Shown: positions 46,589-55,496 of the stretch, piece by piece | Layout: each line of letters starts with the position of its first letter | Numbering within the stretch: the first letter of the stretch is position 1 | Assembly: GCF_008711285.1 (NCBI RefSeq) | Contig: NZ_VXDC01000004.1 | Span: forward strand, 1 to 64,000 | Source: Roseibium aquae | GTDB lineage: Bacteria; Pseudomonadota; Alphaproteobacteria; Rhizobiales; Stappiaceae | DNA: 64,000 nucleotides | Reading direction: 5' to 3' | Notes under the pieces: generated by a model | The model's input: the letters and a program-made list of their open reading frames with translations, nothing else | Database searches by the model: none | What the model was told of the DNA's origin: nothing | Position numbers and translations under genes: made by a program

Positions 46589-47362
46589 TCACGCGATCAG
46601 GTCGACAATACCCTCGATGGACCGCGTGAAGGGGTGATCGGGTTCCAGTGTCCGGATCAGGCCGGTGCTGCCGATCTGGATCAGATCGGTGGTCAGCGGC
46701 AGGACAGCGGCCACCGGGGTCCGGTAGTTCGAGAAGATGCGCTGGGAAAGGTCCTGGAAGTCGAATGTTTCCAGCGCCTTGTTCACAACAAGATAGAGTT
46801 GGGGAACCTCGAGCTTGCGGGCCAGCTCCAGGGTGACGGCGGTGCCCTGATAGTCCTGGATATCTGGGCGGAGGATCAACAGCAAAGTGTCCGAAATGGC
46901 GATGGACAACAAGGTTTCCTCGTTCACCCCTGGATGCGTGTCGATCAGCAGGTAATCAAGCTCAAGACCCTCGCACAGTTCCAGAAAGCCGCGATTGAGA
47001 TCTTCGACATCGTATTTTTCCTTCAGGATCCGGGCGATTTCACCGGTCTTGATGGAGGATGGCACGAGGAAGACCTTGCCGCTCTCGGGCAAAACCGCGT
47101 TGCCGTTGGCATCGACCACGCCCGGCGACACGTCGATCGCCGTATCAGTGATCTTGCAGTGGCCCCACAGGTAGTTGTTCAAGGTGTTGACGACCGGTTG
47201 CAGATCCACTTTGAACAGGGTGTGGATGCCCGGCGACTGAATGTCGGTATCGACGATACAAACCCGGCGGCCTTGCAAGGCAAGGGATGCCGCAAGGTTC
47301 GCGGTCACGTTCGATTTGCCCGTTCCGCCACGATAGGAGTGGGTGGAGATGATCTTGGTCAC
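46589..47362 (-). CDS. MinD/ParA-like ATPase
   Basis: A 257-residue deviant-Walker ATPase. The P-loop YRGGTGKSNVTANLA (about residues 10-24), CIVDTDIQSPG and YLLIDTHPGVNEETLLS motifs are complete, so ATP-dependent dimerisation is expected. No C-terminal amphipathic membrane helix like that of MinD is obvious. These proteins position cargo on membrane or nucleoid. It follows the coiled-coil gene by 26 bp, so the two probably work together. Its place beside the kinase and T6SS suggests a role in placing or counting secretion machines, which is inference. Confidence 0.82.
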   Translation of the reverse strand: MTKIISTHSYRGGTGKSNVTANLAASLALQGRRVCIVDTDIQSPGIHTLFKVDLQPVVNTLNNYLWGHCKITDTAIDVSPGVVDANGNAVLPESGKVFLVPSSIKTGEIARILKEKYDVEDLNRGFLELCEGLELDYLLIDTHPGVNEETLLSIAISDTLLLILRPDIQDYQGTAVTLELARKLEVPQLYLVVNKALETFDFQDLSQRIFSNYRTPVAAVLPLTTDLIQIGSTGLIRTLEPDHPFTRSIEGIVDLIA

Positions 47363-47388
47363 GGAAGCTCCTGGCAGCTTGGCCCCGG

Positions 47389-47799
47389 TCAGGAGGACTT
47401 GAAGCGGGATCTGAGTTGCTTGGCGCGCGATTGAAGCGATTTGAAATAATCGGATTCCGCCACCTTCTGAACTTCCATTTGCGCCTCGGTTTCGTCATAG
47501 GCGACCTCGAACTTGTCGAGGCGAGTCTTCAGTTCGGCGTTTTCCTTGCGCAGCTTCGCCTCGGCGATTTCCAACTGACGTTTGGTCTCGCTGAGATCGG
47601 AAATGAGCTGGCTGGAATGGAATTCCCGGGCTTCGACCTGCACCACCATGCCGGCGAAACTTTCGGCAAGGGCCCGGATCTCGCCCGGCACGGCCTCATT
47701 GGTGATGACCTCATACAGGTCGTCGATGTCGTCGAAGCGTCCGTTCGCTATGGCTTCGCAGGTTTTCGCCAGGCTGGCGAGAGCGGCTTCCATGGTCAT
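47389..47799 (-). CDS. coiled-coil partner of the MinD-like ATPase
   Basis: A 136-residue protein. A short N-terminal helical head (ALASLAKTCEAIANGRFDDIDDLYE) is followed by a long coiled coil (LISDLSETKRQLEIAEAKLRKEN; LKTRLDKFEVAYDETEAQ) and a basic C-terminus. No signal or membrane helix. The ATG at 47799 has GGAA at six bases; the frame opens upstream to 47844 without a better site. Family not recognised. Its arrangement ahead of a ParA-type ATPase is that of an activator or cargo adaptor. Confidence 0.65.
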   Translation of the reverse strand: MTMEAALASLAKTCEAIANGRFDDIDDLYEVITNEAVPGEIRALAESFAGMVVQVEAREFHSSQLISDLSETKRQLEIAEAKLRKENAELKTRLDKFEVAYDETEAQMEVQKVAESDYFKSLQSRAKQLRSRFKSS

Positions 47800-47986
47800 G
47801 GGCGTTCCGATGGGGTGTGCGGATCTGCTTTGTGCTTTGCGCATTCTTACAGGAACGCGGCGCGGTTCAAAAGGGGGTTGGCCCTGTGCCCGGCGTCTAC
47901 CACCCCGGCTGGGGGTCTGGATCAGCTTGATGTCAGAACGGCCGGCAGGCGGGCCTTGCGGTTTTCGGCCGTCATGTCCGGAGGCC

Positions 47987-49024
47987 TCAGGGTGTCTGCC
48001 GCTGGACCATCGCGTTCTCCCATTCCTCCAGAAACGCCCGCTTGTTGAGCGGGTCGAGATAGATCATGAGGGCAGGGCCCAGGCGGATCGGGCCAAAGCC
48101 GGGGCTCGTCGTTTCCGGTGTGTGATCGAGCAGGGGGAGCGCCCAGGAGCCGGGCCGATTGCCTTGACCGGCGGCGATCAGGCCATCGACAAAAGCTCCG
48201 GCGGCCGCAATGTTCTGTGCCGTTGCAGGAATGATCGCCGTGCGCAGGATCACGTTGGAAAAGTCCTGCATGCGCAGGATCTGGACGCGGCCCGAGGTTT
48301 CGTTCGCCGCCTGTTCGGCGGCATAGCTGCCCAGCACGTTGTATGCCAGGGCAAGCTGACCGTTTGCCACGTCCTCGATCATTTGTCCCGAACAGCAATA
48401 AAGACGCGGCGCCAAACGTCCCAGCACCTCCGACAAACGCCAATAGGCGTCGGTCGATCGGGCTTCCTGGGTGGCGAAAAGATAGCCGAGGCCGCTGTCG
48501 CGCACATCATAGGTGCCGATCGCCCCCTTGAAGCGGTCTGGATTGTCCCGCAACACAGAGATCACCTCCTGGCGGGTTTCGGGGATCGGAAGACCCTGGA
48601 AGCGTTCCGCCGAAATGACGACGACTGCCGGCTCCGCCGTGAAGGCGAAGATCTGATCCCGCCAGCGGGCCCAATCGGGCAGGCTGGCTGTTTGCGCGGA
48701 GCGGTAGCTCTTGGCAAGGCCGTCATTGACCAACTGGAATTGCAGGTCCATGGCCGAGGAGATCGCGACGTCCACATTTGCCCCATCGCGGATGGCCCTG
48801 TGAAGTTCCCCGGAGGAGACGACCGAGTATTCGATGCTGATCTGGGGGTTTCTTGCATGAAAGCTGGCCAGAAAGGGGCTGAACAAGGCCAGGTCGCCCG
48901 TTGACAGGATCCGCAAAACGCGTTCGCCCGTCCCCTCCAGGCGCTTGTATTCCTCGACGTCGAGGCTGCTGGCCGTGCCCGTCCACACGGTTACAATCAG
49001 GCCGATAAGATAAGCGAGACGCAT
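47987..49024 (-). CDS. periplasmic binding protein of the TctDE operon
   Basis: A 345-residue extracellular solute-binding protein with a Sec signal (MRLAYLIGLIVTVWTGTASS). Binding-protein motifs include VLRILSTGDLALFSPFLASF and VDVAISSAMDLQFQLV, in the style of the Fe3+/phosphoglycerate type (AfuA/PgtC). It overlaps the sensor kinase gene by 28 bp and is thus translationally linked to it. No transporter partner is encoded beside it, so a sensing role, presenting a ligand to the kinase as PgtC does, is more likely than transport. This is inference from context. Confidence 0.78.
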   Translation of the reverse strand: MRLAYLIGLIVTVWTGTASSLDVEEYKRLEGTGERVLRILSTGDLALFSPFLASFHARNPQISIEYSVVSSGELHRAIRDGANVDVAISSAMDLQFQLVNDGLAKSYRSAQTASLPDWARWRDQIFAFTAEPAVVVISAERFQGLPIPETRQEVISVLRDNPDRFKGAIGTYDVRDSGLGYLFATQEARSTDAYWRLSEVLGRLAPRLYCCSGQMIEDVANGQLALAYNVLGSYAAEQAANETSGRVQILRMQDFSNVILRTAIIPATAQNIAAAGAFVDGLIAAGQGNRPGSWALPLLDHTPETTSPGFGPIRLGPALMIYLDPLNKRAFLEEWENAMVQRQTP

Positions 49025-50373
49025 GCCCCTTGTCCTTCCGGGCCCTTGCCCAGTTCGAGCCGGCCACCATGCGCCTGTATGGCGGCCTCGGCAATGGTCA
49101 ACCCAAGGCCAGAGCCGACAATACCCTCCACATTGCAGCCGCGCCGGAAGCGTTCAGTCAGGTGTTCAACCGCGCCGTTGCCCAAGCCCGGCCCCTGGTC
49201 GGTCACGCTAACGCGGACTGTCTCCACATCCTTCAGGACACGCACAGTCACGGTCGTGTCGTCCGGTGAATACTTGATGGCGTTGTCGAGAATGTTGCGC
49301 AAGGCATTGTCGATCAGGATCGGGTCTCCCCTGACGATGGCCCGCTGTGTCTCGATCCGAAGCGCGATGTCCCGCATGGCGGCGGTCGGCTCCAGCGCGT
49401 GCGCGCATTGCCGGGCGACCTCGCCCAGATCGACCGGATCCCGTGCCAAAGCTTCGGCCCGATAGACAACGGTCGCGTGATCGAGCAATTGACCTGCCGA
49501 GCGCGAGCTTTCATCGACCGCCCTGATCATCTGCCGGAGCCGCTGCCGTTCGGCATCTCCGGTGGTCGCCCGCAGAAGGATCTCAGCCTGGACCCGCACT
49601 GTCGCAAGCGGTGTGCGCACCCGGTGCGCGGCTTCCGCGATGAAATCCTCCGATCGACGGATGGATTGCCCCAGTCTTACCATGAGCCTGTTCAACGCAT
49701 CGAGCAAGGGCGCAAGTTCGGCTGGCGCCTTGTGGTGCAGCGGGCTCAAGTCGGCTGGACCGCGCCGGGCAACGTCGGCCGTGATGGTCTTCAACGGCCT
49801 GAGTGAGGCCCGTGCCACAAGGGAGGTGAGGCCGGCGGCCACGAGAAAGAACGCGATGGACAAACCGGCGGCGTGGCGTGACAGATCGGAAGTGATCGCG
49901 CCGATCCCGTATCTGGTCTGGGCGACGGTAACCGTTACGGGAACCGGACTGTTGCCGGCTTGAACGAACCGCGTGAGGGAGGCCATCCGGATGTCTTCCC
50001 CCAGATAGGACCCGGTGGCGAACCTGACGCGTCCGGGACCCTGGTCCGGTCCGTATCCGGAGGGCACCTGCAGGTCGGCGTAGCCGGTCAGCAAGCGGGA
50101 GCCGGCCACGACCTTGTAGAACACCCGGTCCTGGCTGATCGCGCCTAGCATCGAAAAGGCGGAATAAGGCAGCTCGAGGCGCACTTCGCCCTGTTCGGTC
50201 CGCAGGGTTTCGGCGATGGTCGTGACCGAGGCCGAAAGGACGTTGTCCTGGGTCCGTTCCGCCGCCTGCCGGGCAAGCCCGGTCACCATGCTCCAGGACA
50301 AGACCGACAGCAGGGCAGCCACTCCCGCCAGCAAGAGCGTCAGTTTCCGGCCGAGCGACGTGGTCGCAATCAT
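48997..50373 (-). CDS. tctE: sensor histidine kinase, TctE-like
   Basis: A 458-residue membrane kinase. Two membrane helices (about residues 10-30 and 165-188) enclose a periplasmic TctE-type sensor domain (about 31-164). The phospho-acceptor box EAAHRVRTPLATVRVQAE (about 245-262), N-box ILDNAIKYSP and the G boxes DQGPGLG and GSGLGLTIAEA are intact. It overlaps the response-regulator gene by four bases (ATGA). In the Tct system it senses a tricarboxylate and drives tctCBA transcription, which here starts on the opposite strand. Confidence 0.9.
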   Translation of the reverse strand: MIATTSLGRKLTLLLAGVAALLSVLSWSMVTGLARQAAERTQDNVLSASVTTIAETLRTEQGEVRLELPYSAFSMLGAISQDRVFYKVVAGSRLLTGYADLQVPSGYGPDQGPGRVRFATGSYLGEDIRMASLTRFVQAGNSPVPVTVTVAQTRYGIGAITSDLSRHAAGLSIAFFLVAAGLTSLVARASLRPLKTITADVARRGPADLSPLHHKAPAELAPLLDALNRLMVRLGQSIRRSEDFIAEAAHRVRTPLATVRVQAEILLRATTGDAERQRLRQMIRAVDESSRSAGQLLDHATVVYRAEALARDPVDLGEVARQCAHALEPTAAMRDIALRIETQRAIVRGDPILIDNALRNILDNAIKYSPDDTTVTVRVLKDVETVRVSVTDQGPGLGNGAVEHLTERFRRGCNVEGIVGSGLGLTIAEAAIQAHGGRLELGKGPEGQGACVSLILSA

Positions 50374-51038
50374 GGCGACTGCGCCTCGATCCGGTAGCCA
50401 AGGCCGCGGACCGTTTCGATCTGAAAGCCCATGCCCTCGATGCGCTTGCGCAGCCTGCCGATATAGACCTCGATGGCGTTTTCGGTCACCGCCGAATCGA
50501 AGGTGAAAAGACGGTCCATCAACTGCCCCTTCGACAGGATCTGTCCCGGGTTCAAGGCGAAGACCTCGAGCAGACGGCTTTCCCGGCTTCTCAGGTCCAC
50601 CTTCGTCTCACCCCGCCGCAAGGTACCGGACAGGGGATCGAAGAGCGCCGGCCCCAGGGCTATCTCGTTCTTGGCGGACCCGCCGCGCCTGCGCAGCACA
50701 GCCCGGCACCGGGCTTCCAGTTCGGAGAAATCGAACGGCTTTGTAATGTAGTCGTCCGCGCCCTGGTCCAGCGCGCCAACCCGGTCGGAAACCTGGCTGC
50801 GCGCCGTCAGCATGATCACCGGCACGTCCAAGCGCTTGCGGCTTTGGGCCAGAAATTCCCGGCCATCCCCGTCCGGTAGCATAACGTCCAGAAGAATGAG
50901 GTCGTAGTCCGCCGCGGCCAGACAGTCTTTGGCCGCCTCAAGGCTCGCCGCATGATCAACCGCGTGCCCATCCATGGCAAGCCGCCGCAACACCGCCTCG
51001 GCGAGTTCCTGATTGTCTTCAACCAGAAGATAGCGCAA
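50370..51038 (-). CDS. tctD: OmpR-family response regulator, TctD-like
   Basis: A 222-residue response regulator. The receiver (about residues 1-115) has the acidic pocket VEDN, phospho-Asp in LLDVMLPDGDG and the Lys in TKPFD; the winged-helix DNA-binding domain (about 125-218) ends in NAIEVYIGRLRKRIE and VRGLGYRI. A TTG at 51038 is the only start before the receiver. It diverges from tctC over 117 bp that contains a tandem TGTCAG repeat, its likely binding site. Confidence 0.92.
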   Translation of the reverse strand: MRYLLVEDNQELAEAVLRRLAMDGHAVDHAASLEAAKDCLAAADYDLILLDVMLPDGDGREFLAQSRKRLDVPVIMLTARSQVSDRVGALDQGADDYITKPFDFSELEARCRAVLRRRGGSAKNEIALGPALFDPLSGTLRRGETKVDLRSRESRLLEVFALNPGQILSKGQLMDRLFTFDSAVTENAIEVYIGRLRKRIEGMGFQIETVRGLGYRIEAQSP

Positions 51039-51080
51039 CCCGCCCTCCCAACAAAAGGTGCGCCCGCATTCGCCGGACTG

Positions 51081-51097
51081 TGTCAGGTTTATGTCAG
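51081..51097 (+). promoter_or_regulatory. tandem TGTCAG repeat, probable TctD operator
   Basis: TGTCAG occurs at 51081-51086 and again at 51092-51097, an 11-bp period, in the gap between the divergent tctD and tctC genes. OmpR-type regulators bind such head-to-tail half-sites as dimers. The tctC start codon is 59 bases downstream. Confidence 0.6.
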
Positions 51098-51155
51098 CTT
51101 ACTGTGGCGATGATAAGCGGCTGTCTAAATTAAAAAGTCAATTGGGAGGACTTTC

Positions 51156-52142
51156 ATGACACTTTTGAGCTGGACTCGGCGCGGGTTCATCGCCGCAGCG
51201 GCGGCTACCATGGTAATGGGCGGTGCAGCCCAGGCCCAAAGCGAGCAGATCCTCGAACAGCTTCATTTCATCGTCCCCGGCGGCGCTGGCGGCGGTTGGG
51301 ACGGGACGGCGCGCGGAACCGGCGAGGCCTTAACCAATTCCGGACTTGTCGGGTCCGCAAGTTACGAGAACATGTCCGGTGGCGGCGGCGGCGTGGCGAT
51401 CGCCTACATGATCGAGAATGCGGATAGCCTGGACAACACCTTGATGGTGAACTCCACCCCCATTGTGATCCGCTCGCTGACCGGGGTGTTCCCGCAAAGC
51501 TTCCGCGACCTGACGCTCGTTGCCGGAACCATCGGCGATTATGCCGCGCTGGTCGTGCCGGCCGACAGCCCGATCGAGAACATGGAGCAACTGCTTGCGG
51601 CCTATGAAGAGCAGGGCAGTGGTTTTGCTGTCGGCGGCGGATCGGTCCCCGGTGGGATGGACCATCTGGTCGCGGCCAAGGTCATGCAGGCGGCCGGGAA
51701 AGACCCGATCGCGGTGAACTACATTCCGTATGACGCGGGCGGCAAGGCCATGGCCGGCTTGCTCTCCGGTGAAATCGACGCCCTGTCCACCGGTTTCTCC
51801 GAAGCCATTGCACTCGCGGACCAGGGGGAAGTCCGGATCCTGGGCGTGACCGCGCCCGAGCGTGTTCCATCCTACGACAGCGCTCCGACATTCGCGGAGC
51901 AGGGGATCGATGCCACCTTCATCAACTGGCGCGGGTTCTTCGCGGCGCCGGGGACCTCCGACGAGCGGGTAGCCCAGTATATCGCGGCGCTCGAAGCGAT
52001 GTATGAAACGGAAGCTTGGGAAGAAGTCCGGTCCCGCAACGGATGGGTCAACATCTGGAACCCGGGCAGCGACTTCCGGACCTTCCTGGAAGAGCAGGAA
52101 AAGGAAATCGGCGACCTGATGCGGACGCTCGGGTTCCTTTAA
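51156..52142 (+). CDS. tctC: tricarboxylate-binding protein TctC
   Basis: A 328-residue periplasmic binding protein of the tripartite tricarboxylate transporter. The signal peptide begins with a twin-arginine motif (WTRRGFIAAAA) and ends at AQA-QS. Family blocks are LHFIVPGGAGGGWDGTARG, SGGGGGVAIAYM and AYEEQGSGFAVGGGSVPGGMDHL. GGGAGG sits seven bases before the ATG. It delivers substrate to TctAB. Two hairpins follow the stop codon, which should raise its expression over tctBA. Confidence 0.94.
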   Translation: MTLLSWTRRGFIAAAAATMVMGGAAQAQSEQILEQLHFIVPGGAGGGWDGTARGTGEALTNSGLVGSASYENMSGGGGGVAIAYMIENADSLDNTLMVNSTPIVIRSLTGVFPQSFRDLTLVAGTIGDYAALVVPADSPIENMEQLLAAYEEQGSGFAVGGGSVPGGMDHLVAAKVMQAAGKDPIAVNYIPYDAGGKAMAGLLSGEIDALSTGFSEAIALADQGEVRILGVTAPERVPSYDSAPTFAEQGIDATFINWRGFFAAPGTSDERVAQYIAALEAMYETEAWEEVRSRNGWVNIWNPGSDFRTFLEEQEKEIGDLMRTLGFL

Positions 52143-52148
52143 GGCGTG

Positions 52149-52169
52149 AGCCCCCACGGGGCTTTGTTT
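52149..52169 (+). terminator. attenuating hairpin after tctC
   Basis: AGCCCC and GGGGCT form a 6-bp stem with a CAC loop, followed by TTGTTT. It sits just after the tctC stop and likely ends part of the transcripts before tctBA. Confidence 0.6.
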
Positions 52170-52191
52170 CGGCGGTACCGCCGATCCGATT

Positions 52192-52223
52192 GCCCGGGCC
52201 GCGAAAGGATGCGCGGCCCGGGC
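52192..52223 (+). repeat. very strong GC hairpin between tctC and tctB
   Basis: A perfect 12-bp all-GC stem (GCCCGGGCCGCG with CGCGGCCCGGGC) around an eight-base loop. It has no T-run on this strand and probably protects the 3' end of tctC mRNA. Confidence 0.7.
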
Positions 52224-52258
52224 CACATTCAAAAAAAACAAAGGGGAGGGGGACCGCC

Positions 52259-52753
52259 ATGGCGCTCGATCGCTGGATTGCGCTGGTCTTCGTGACGTTC
52301 TGTTGTGCCTATGGCTACTTGGCCTTTGCGACAATGGACCAGCTGCTGCCACCATTCATGCAACGGAACCCGGTCTGGCCCTCGACCTTTCCGAAGGTTT
52401 TGGCCATCCTGGGCGTTATTGTCGGTCTGGTTGTTCTGTTCGGGCTGGAAAAGCCGGACAGCCAATCCGAACCGTCCGCGACCGATATCAACTACCGGCG
52501 GCTTCACGAGTACAAACTTGGCCAGGCCCTCATGCTGCTCGGGCTGATGGCGCTTTACGCCCTCTCGCTTCGGCCTATGGGCTTCCTCCTGTCGACGACG
52601 GTTTTCCTGATGGCCGGCAGTGCGATCCTCGGCGAACGCCGCTGGGTGATCATGTTCGCGGTGTCCGCCGTTGCGGCCGGGTCCGTCTGGTACCTCGTTC
52701 AGCAGGTGCTTGGGATTTTCCTACGCCCGCTGCCGTTCTTCCTTGGAGGCTGA
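52259..52753 (+). CDS. tctB: small membrane subunit TctB
   Basis: A 164-residue four-helix membrane protein (helices near residues 7-27, 41-60, 87-106 and 120-142). The first helix is followed by PFMQRNPVWPSTFPKVL, usual for TctB. A GGGGAGGGGG leader gives a strong ribosome site for the ATG at 52259. Its stop is 3 bp before tctA. It forms the membrane part of the carrier with TctA. Confidence 0.9.
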   Translation: MALDRWIALVFVTFCCAYGYLAFATMDQLLPPFMQRNPVWPSTFPKVLAILGVIVGLVVLFGLEKPDSQSEPSATDINYRRLHEYKLGQALMLLGLMALYALSLRPMGFLLSTTVFLMAGSAILGERRWVIMFAVSAVAAGSVWYLVQQVLGIFLRPLPFFLGG

Positions 52754-52756
52754 GCC

Positions 52757-54280
52757 ATGCTTGAAGGTATCTTGATCGGCCTGTCCGCGGCCTTTTCCAT
52801 TCAAAACATTCTGGTCGTTATCGCTGGGTGCCTGATTGGCACTTTCGTCGGCATGCTTCCCGGCCTTGGACCGATGTCGATCATCGCGATCATGATCCCG
52901 GTGGCGATCACGCTCGGAGATCCGGCCGCGGCCCTCATCTTGCTCGCCGGTGTCTATTACGGCGCGATCTTCGGGGGGTCGACGTCCTCGATCCTGCTGA
53001 ACGCGCCCGGTGTTGCCGGAACGGTCGCGACGTCGTTCGACGGCTATCCGATGGCCCGCAAGGGGCAGGCCGGCAAAGCCTTGACCATTGCGGCCGTCGC
53101 CAGTTTTTCCGGGGGCGTGATCGGTGCGATCCTGTTGATGGTTTTCGCGCCCGCCCTGTCGTCGGTTGCGCTCCTGTTCCACTCGGCGGAGTATTTTGCG
53201 CTGATGGTGGTCGGCCTGTCCGCCATCGCCGCGTTCGCCGGCACCGGCCAGGTGGCCAAGGCGCTGATGATGACGGTTCTGGGTCTCATCCTGGCGACCG
53301 TGGGCGAGGGTGCCCTGTTCAACATGCCGCGCTTCACCCTCGGCATGATGGATCTGCAATCGGGAATCTCGTTCATCACACTTGCCATGGCCATGTTTGC
53401 CTTGCCCGAAGCGCTCTTCCTTGTGTTGAATCCGGCGCGCGGATCGGCCGCGCAGAGCGGCGGCGCTGGCAAGATCACCGGTTTGCGTTTCTCCAGGGCT
53501 GAAGCGAAGGCGATGGCCCCGGTGATTGGGCGGCAGTCGGTGCAGGGGTTTTTCATCGGCGTTCTGCCGGGTGCGGGCGCAACCATTGCCTCGTTTCTCG
53601 GCTATGCCGTGGAACGGAACATCGCCAAGGGCGAGGATCAGGCGGAGTTCGGGAAAGGCTCGGTCAAGGGCCTCGCCGCGCCGGAAACAGCCAACAACGC
53701 GGCCTGCACGGGTTCGTTCGTCCCGCTCCTGACGCTCGGCATTCCCGGGTCGGGAACGACCGCCATCCTGCTCGGGGCCCTGATCGCGCTCAACGTGACG
53801 CCGGGGCCGCGCCTGATGACCGATACCCCGGAGGTTTTCTGGACCGTGATCATTTCGATGTTCATCGGGAACCTGGTGTTGCTGGTGCTCAATCTGCCCC
53901 TGATCCCCTATATCGCGAAAGTGTTGGCGATCCCGCGGAACTATCTGATCCCGTTCATTCTCTTCTTCACCTTGATGGGCGCCTATATCGGGCAGAACAA
54001 CGCGACAGAACTCCTTATTCTGGTCGGGTTCGGCGTGGTCGCGACAATCCTCAGATTCGCGGATTATCCCTTGGCACCGCTTTTGATCGGGTTCATCCTC
54101 GGAACAATGCTCGAAGACAATTTCGCCCGTTCCATGCAACTCTACCAGGGGCTTGATTTCATTATCGAGCGGCCGATGACCCTCGCGCTGCTGGTTCTTG
54201 CGGCACTTCTGGTTCTGCTGCCGAGCTATCGCGCCCGGCGGGCCCGGAAGCGGGCCGAAGGGGTGGCCGATGGGGACTGA
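52757..54280 (+). CDS. tctA: large membrane subunit TctA
   Basis: A 507-residue, about 12-helix membrane protein. Diagnostic motifs are GMLPGLGPMSIIAIM, YYGAIFGGSTSSILLNAPG and GVLPGAGATIASFLGY, the two pseudo-symmetric GxLPGxG loops. GGAGG lies before the ATG. It overlaps the CoA-transferase gene by 11 bp, a clue that imported substrate is next joined to CoA. Confidence 0.95.
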   Translation: MLEGILIGLSAAFSIQNILVVIAGCLIGTFVGMLPGLGPMSIIAIMIPVAITLGDPAAALILLAGVYYGAIFGGSTSSILLNAPGVAGTVATSFDGYPMARKGQAGKALTIAAVASFSGGVIGAILLMVFAPALSSVALLFHSAEYFALMVVGLSAIAAFAGTGQVAKALMMTVLGLILATVGEGALFNMPRFTLGMMDLQSGISFITLAMAMFALPEALFLVLNPARGSAAQSGGAGKITGLRFSRAEAKAMAPVIGRQSVQGFFIGVLPGAGATIASFLGYAVERNIAKGEDQAEFGKGSVKGLAAPETANNAACTGSFVPLLTLGIPGSGTTAILLGALIALNVTPGPRLMTDTPEVFWTVIISMFIGNLVLLVLNLPLIPYIAKVLAIPRNYLIPFILFFTLMGAYIGQNNATELLILVGFGVVATILRFADYPLAPLLIGFILGTMLEDNFARSMQLYQGLDFIIERPMTLALLVLAALLVLLPSYRARRARKRAEGVADGD

Positions 54281-55496
54281 GCCGCAAGAGCGGCCGGGCG
54301 CGGGCACCCGTCCCCTTGCGGGGATCCGCGTCCTGGATCTGACGAACGTTCTGGCCGGGCCCTTCGCCTGTCATCAGCTTGCGCATCTTGGTGCGGAAGT
54401 GATCAAGGTCGAGACGGTCGGGCGGGGGGATCTGGCCCGCAATCTGGGGTCGGACCCCGAACTCTCCCGCAAAGGCATGGGGATCAGTTTTCTGGCCCAG
54501 AACGCCGGCAAGAAATCGATCACACTCAACTTGAAGGATCCCCGAGGCAAGGACGTTCTGAAGCGGCTGGTCCGGCAGGCGGATGTTCTGGTCGAAAATT
54601 TCCGGCCGGGCGTGATGGATCGGTTGGAACTGGGCTATGAGCGCCTGCGTTCGGAGGCGCCTCACCTGATTTATTGTGCGATATCCGGGTTCGGCCAGGA
54701 TGGGCCTTGGGCCCACCGTCCGGCCTATGATCAGATTGTGCAAGGCGCTTCCGGCGTCATGTCGATCACTGGCGATGCCGGGTCCGCGCCTTTGCGGGTC
54801 GGCTATCCGCTCGCCGACACGGTGGGCGGCTTGACGGCGGCCATGGCGATCTGCGCGGCCTTGAACGCGGGCAAGCGCGGCGCATTCATCGATGTGTCCA
54901 TGCTGGAGTCCGTTCTGGCAACCATGGGCTGGGTCGTCTCCAATTACTTGATCGGCGGGCAAACCCCGCAGCCACAAGGCAATGAAAATCCGACATCGGC
55001 GCCCTCCGGCACCTTTCAATGCGCCGATGCGCCGATCAATATCGCCGCGAACAAGGATGAACAATGGGTTGTTCTTGCCCGTCATCTGGACCGGGCCGAC
55101 CTGATCGACAATCCCGATTTCGCAACCCGGGAAGACCGGAAGACGAACAGGCTGCGTCTCAAGGCGGAATTGGAAACCGCCTTGACCCGCCGGCCGGCGC
55201 GCGATTGGGCCAGGGAACTCAACAGGCTGGGGGTTCCGGCGGGCGCGGTGTTGAGCGTTCCGGAGGTGCTCTCCCATCCTCAGGTGGTCGGCCGGAATTT
55301 TCTGGGTCATTTCGAAGAAACGGGGGACGTCGGCCGGCCCATCGATGTGGTGCGCATTGGCGCTATGATCGGCGGCGAGCGGCCTTCGGTGGACACAGCG
55401 CCGCCGTCTCTGGGCGCGCATACCGACGAGATCCTGGAACAGCTTGGATATTGCGCGTCCGAAATCGGGGCGTTGCGGGCGGAGGGCGTCATTTGA
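54270..55496 (+). CDS. CaiB/BaiF-family (class III) CoA-transferase
   Basis: A 408-residue class III CoA-transferase. The N-terminal GIRVLDLTNVLAGPFACHQLA and LGAEVIKVE, NAGKKSITLNLK, and LVENFRPGVMDRLGL-like blocks fit the family. The catalytic Asp is in PLADTVGGLTAAM (about residue 183). The ATG at 54270 overlaps tctA; the frame opens earlier but without a better site. It transfers CoA between carboxylic acids. With Tct transport before it and a citryl-CoA-lyase-like gene overlapping after it, the acceptor is probably a citrate-like acid; donor unknown. Confidence 0.9.
   Translation: MGTEPQERPGAGTRPLAGIRVLDLTNVLAGPFACHQLAHLGAEVIKVETVGRGDLARNLGSDPELSRKGMGISFLAQNAGKKSITLNLKDPRGKDVLKRLVRQADVLVENFRPGVMDRLELGYERLRSEAPHLIYCAISGFGQDGPWAHRPAYDQIVQGASGVMSITGDAGSAPLRVGYPLADTVGGLTAAMAICAALNAGKRGAFIDVSMLESVLATMGWVVSNYLIGGQTPQPQGNENPTSAPSGTFQCADAPINIAANKDEQWVVLARHLDRADLIDNPDFATREDRKTNRLRLKAELETALTRRPARDWARELNRLGVPAGAVLSVPEVLSHPQVVGRNFLGHFEETGDVGRPIDVVRIGAMIGGERPSVDTAPPSLGAHTDEILEQLGYCASEIGALRAEGVI

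Noticed and set aside
52721-54307. 528-codon minus-strand frame
   Set aside because: Antisense to tctA; composed of His/Arg/Gln/Asp runs typical of the complement of membrane-protein codons.
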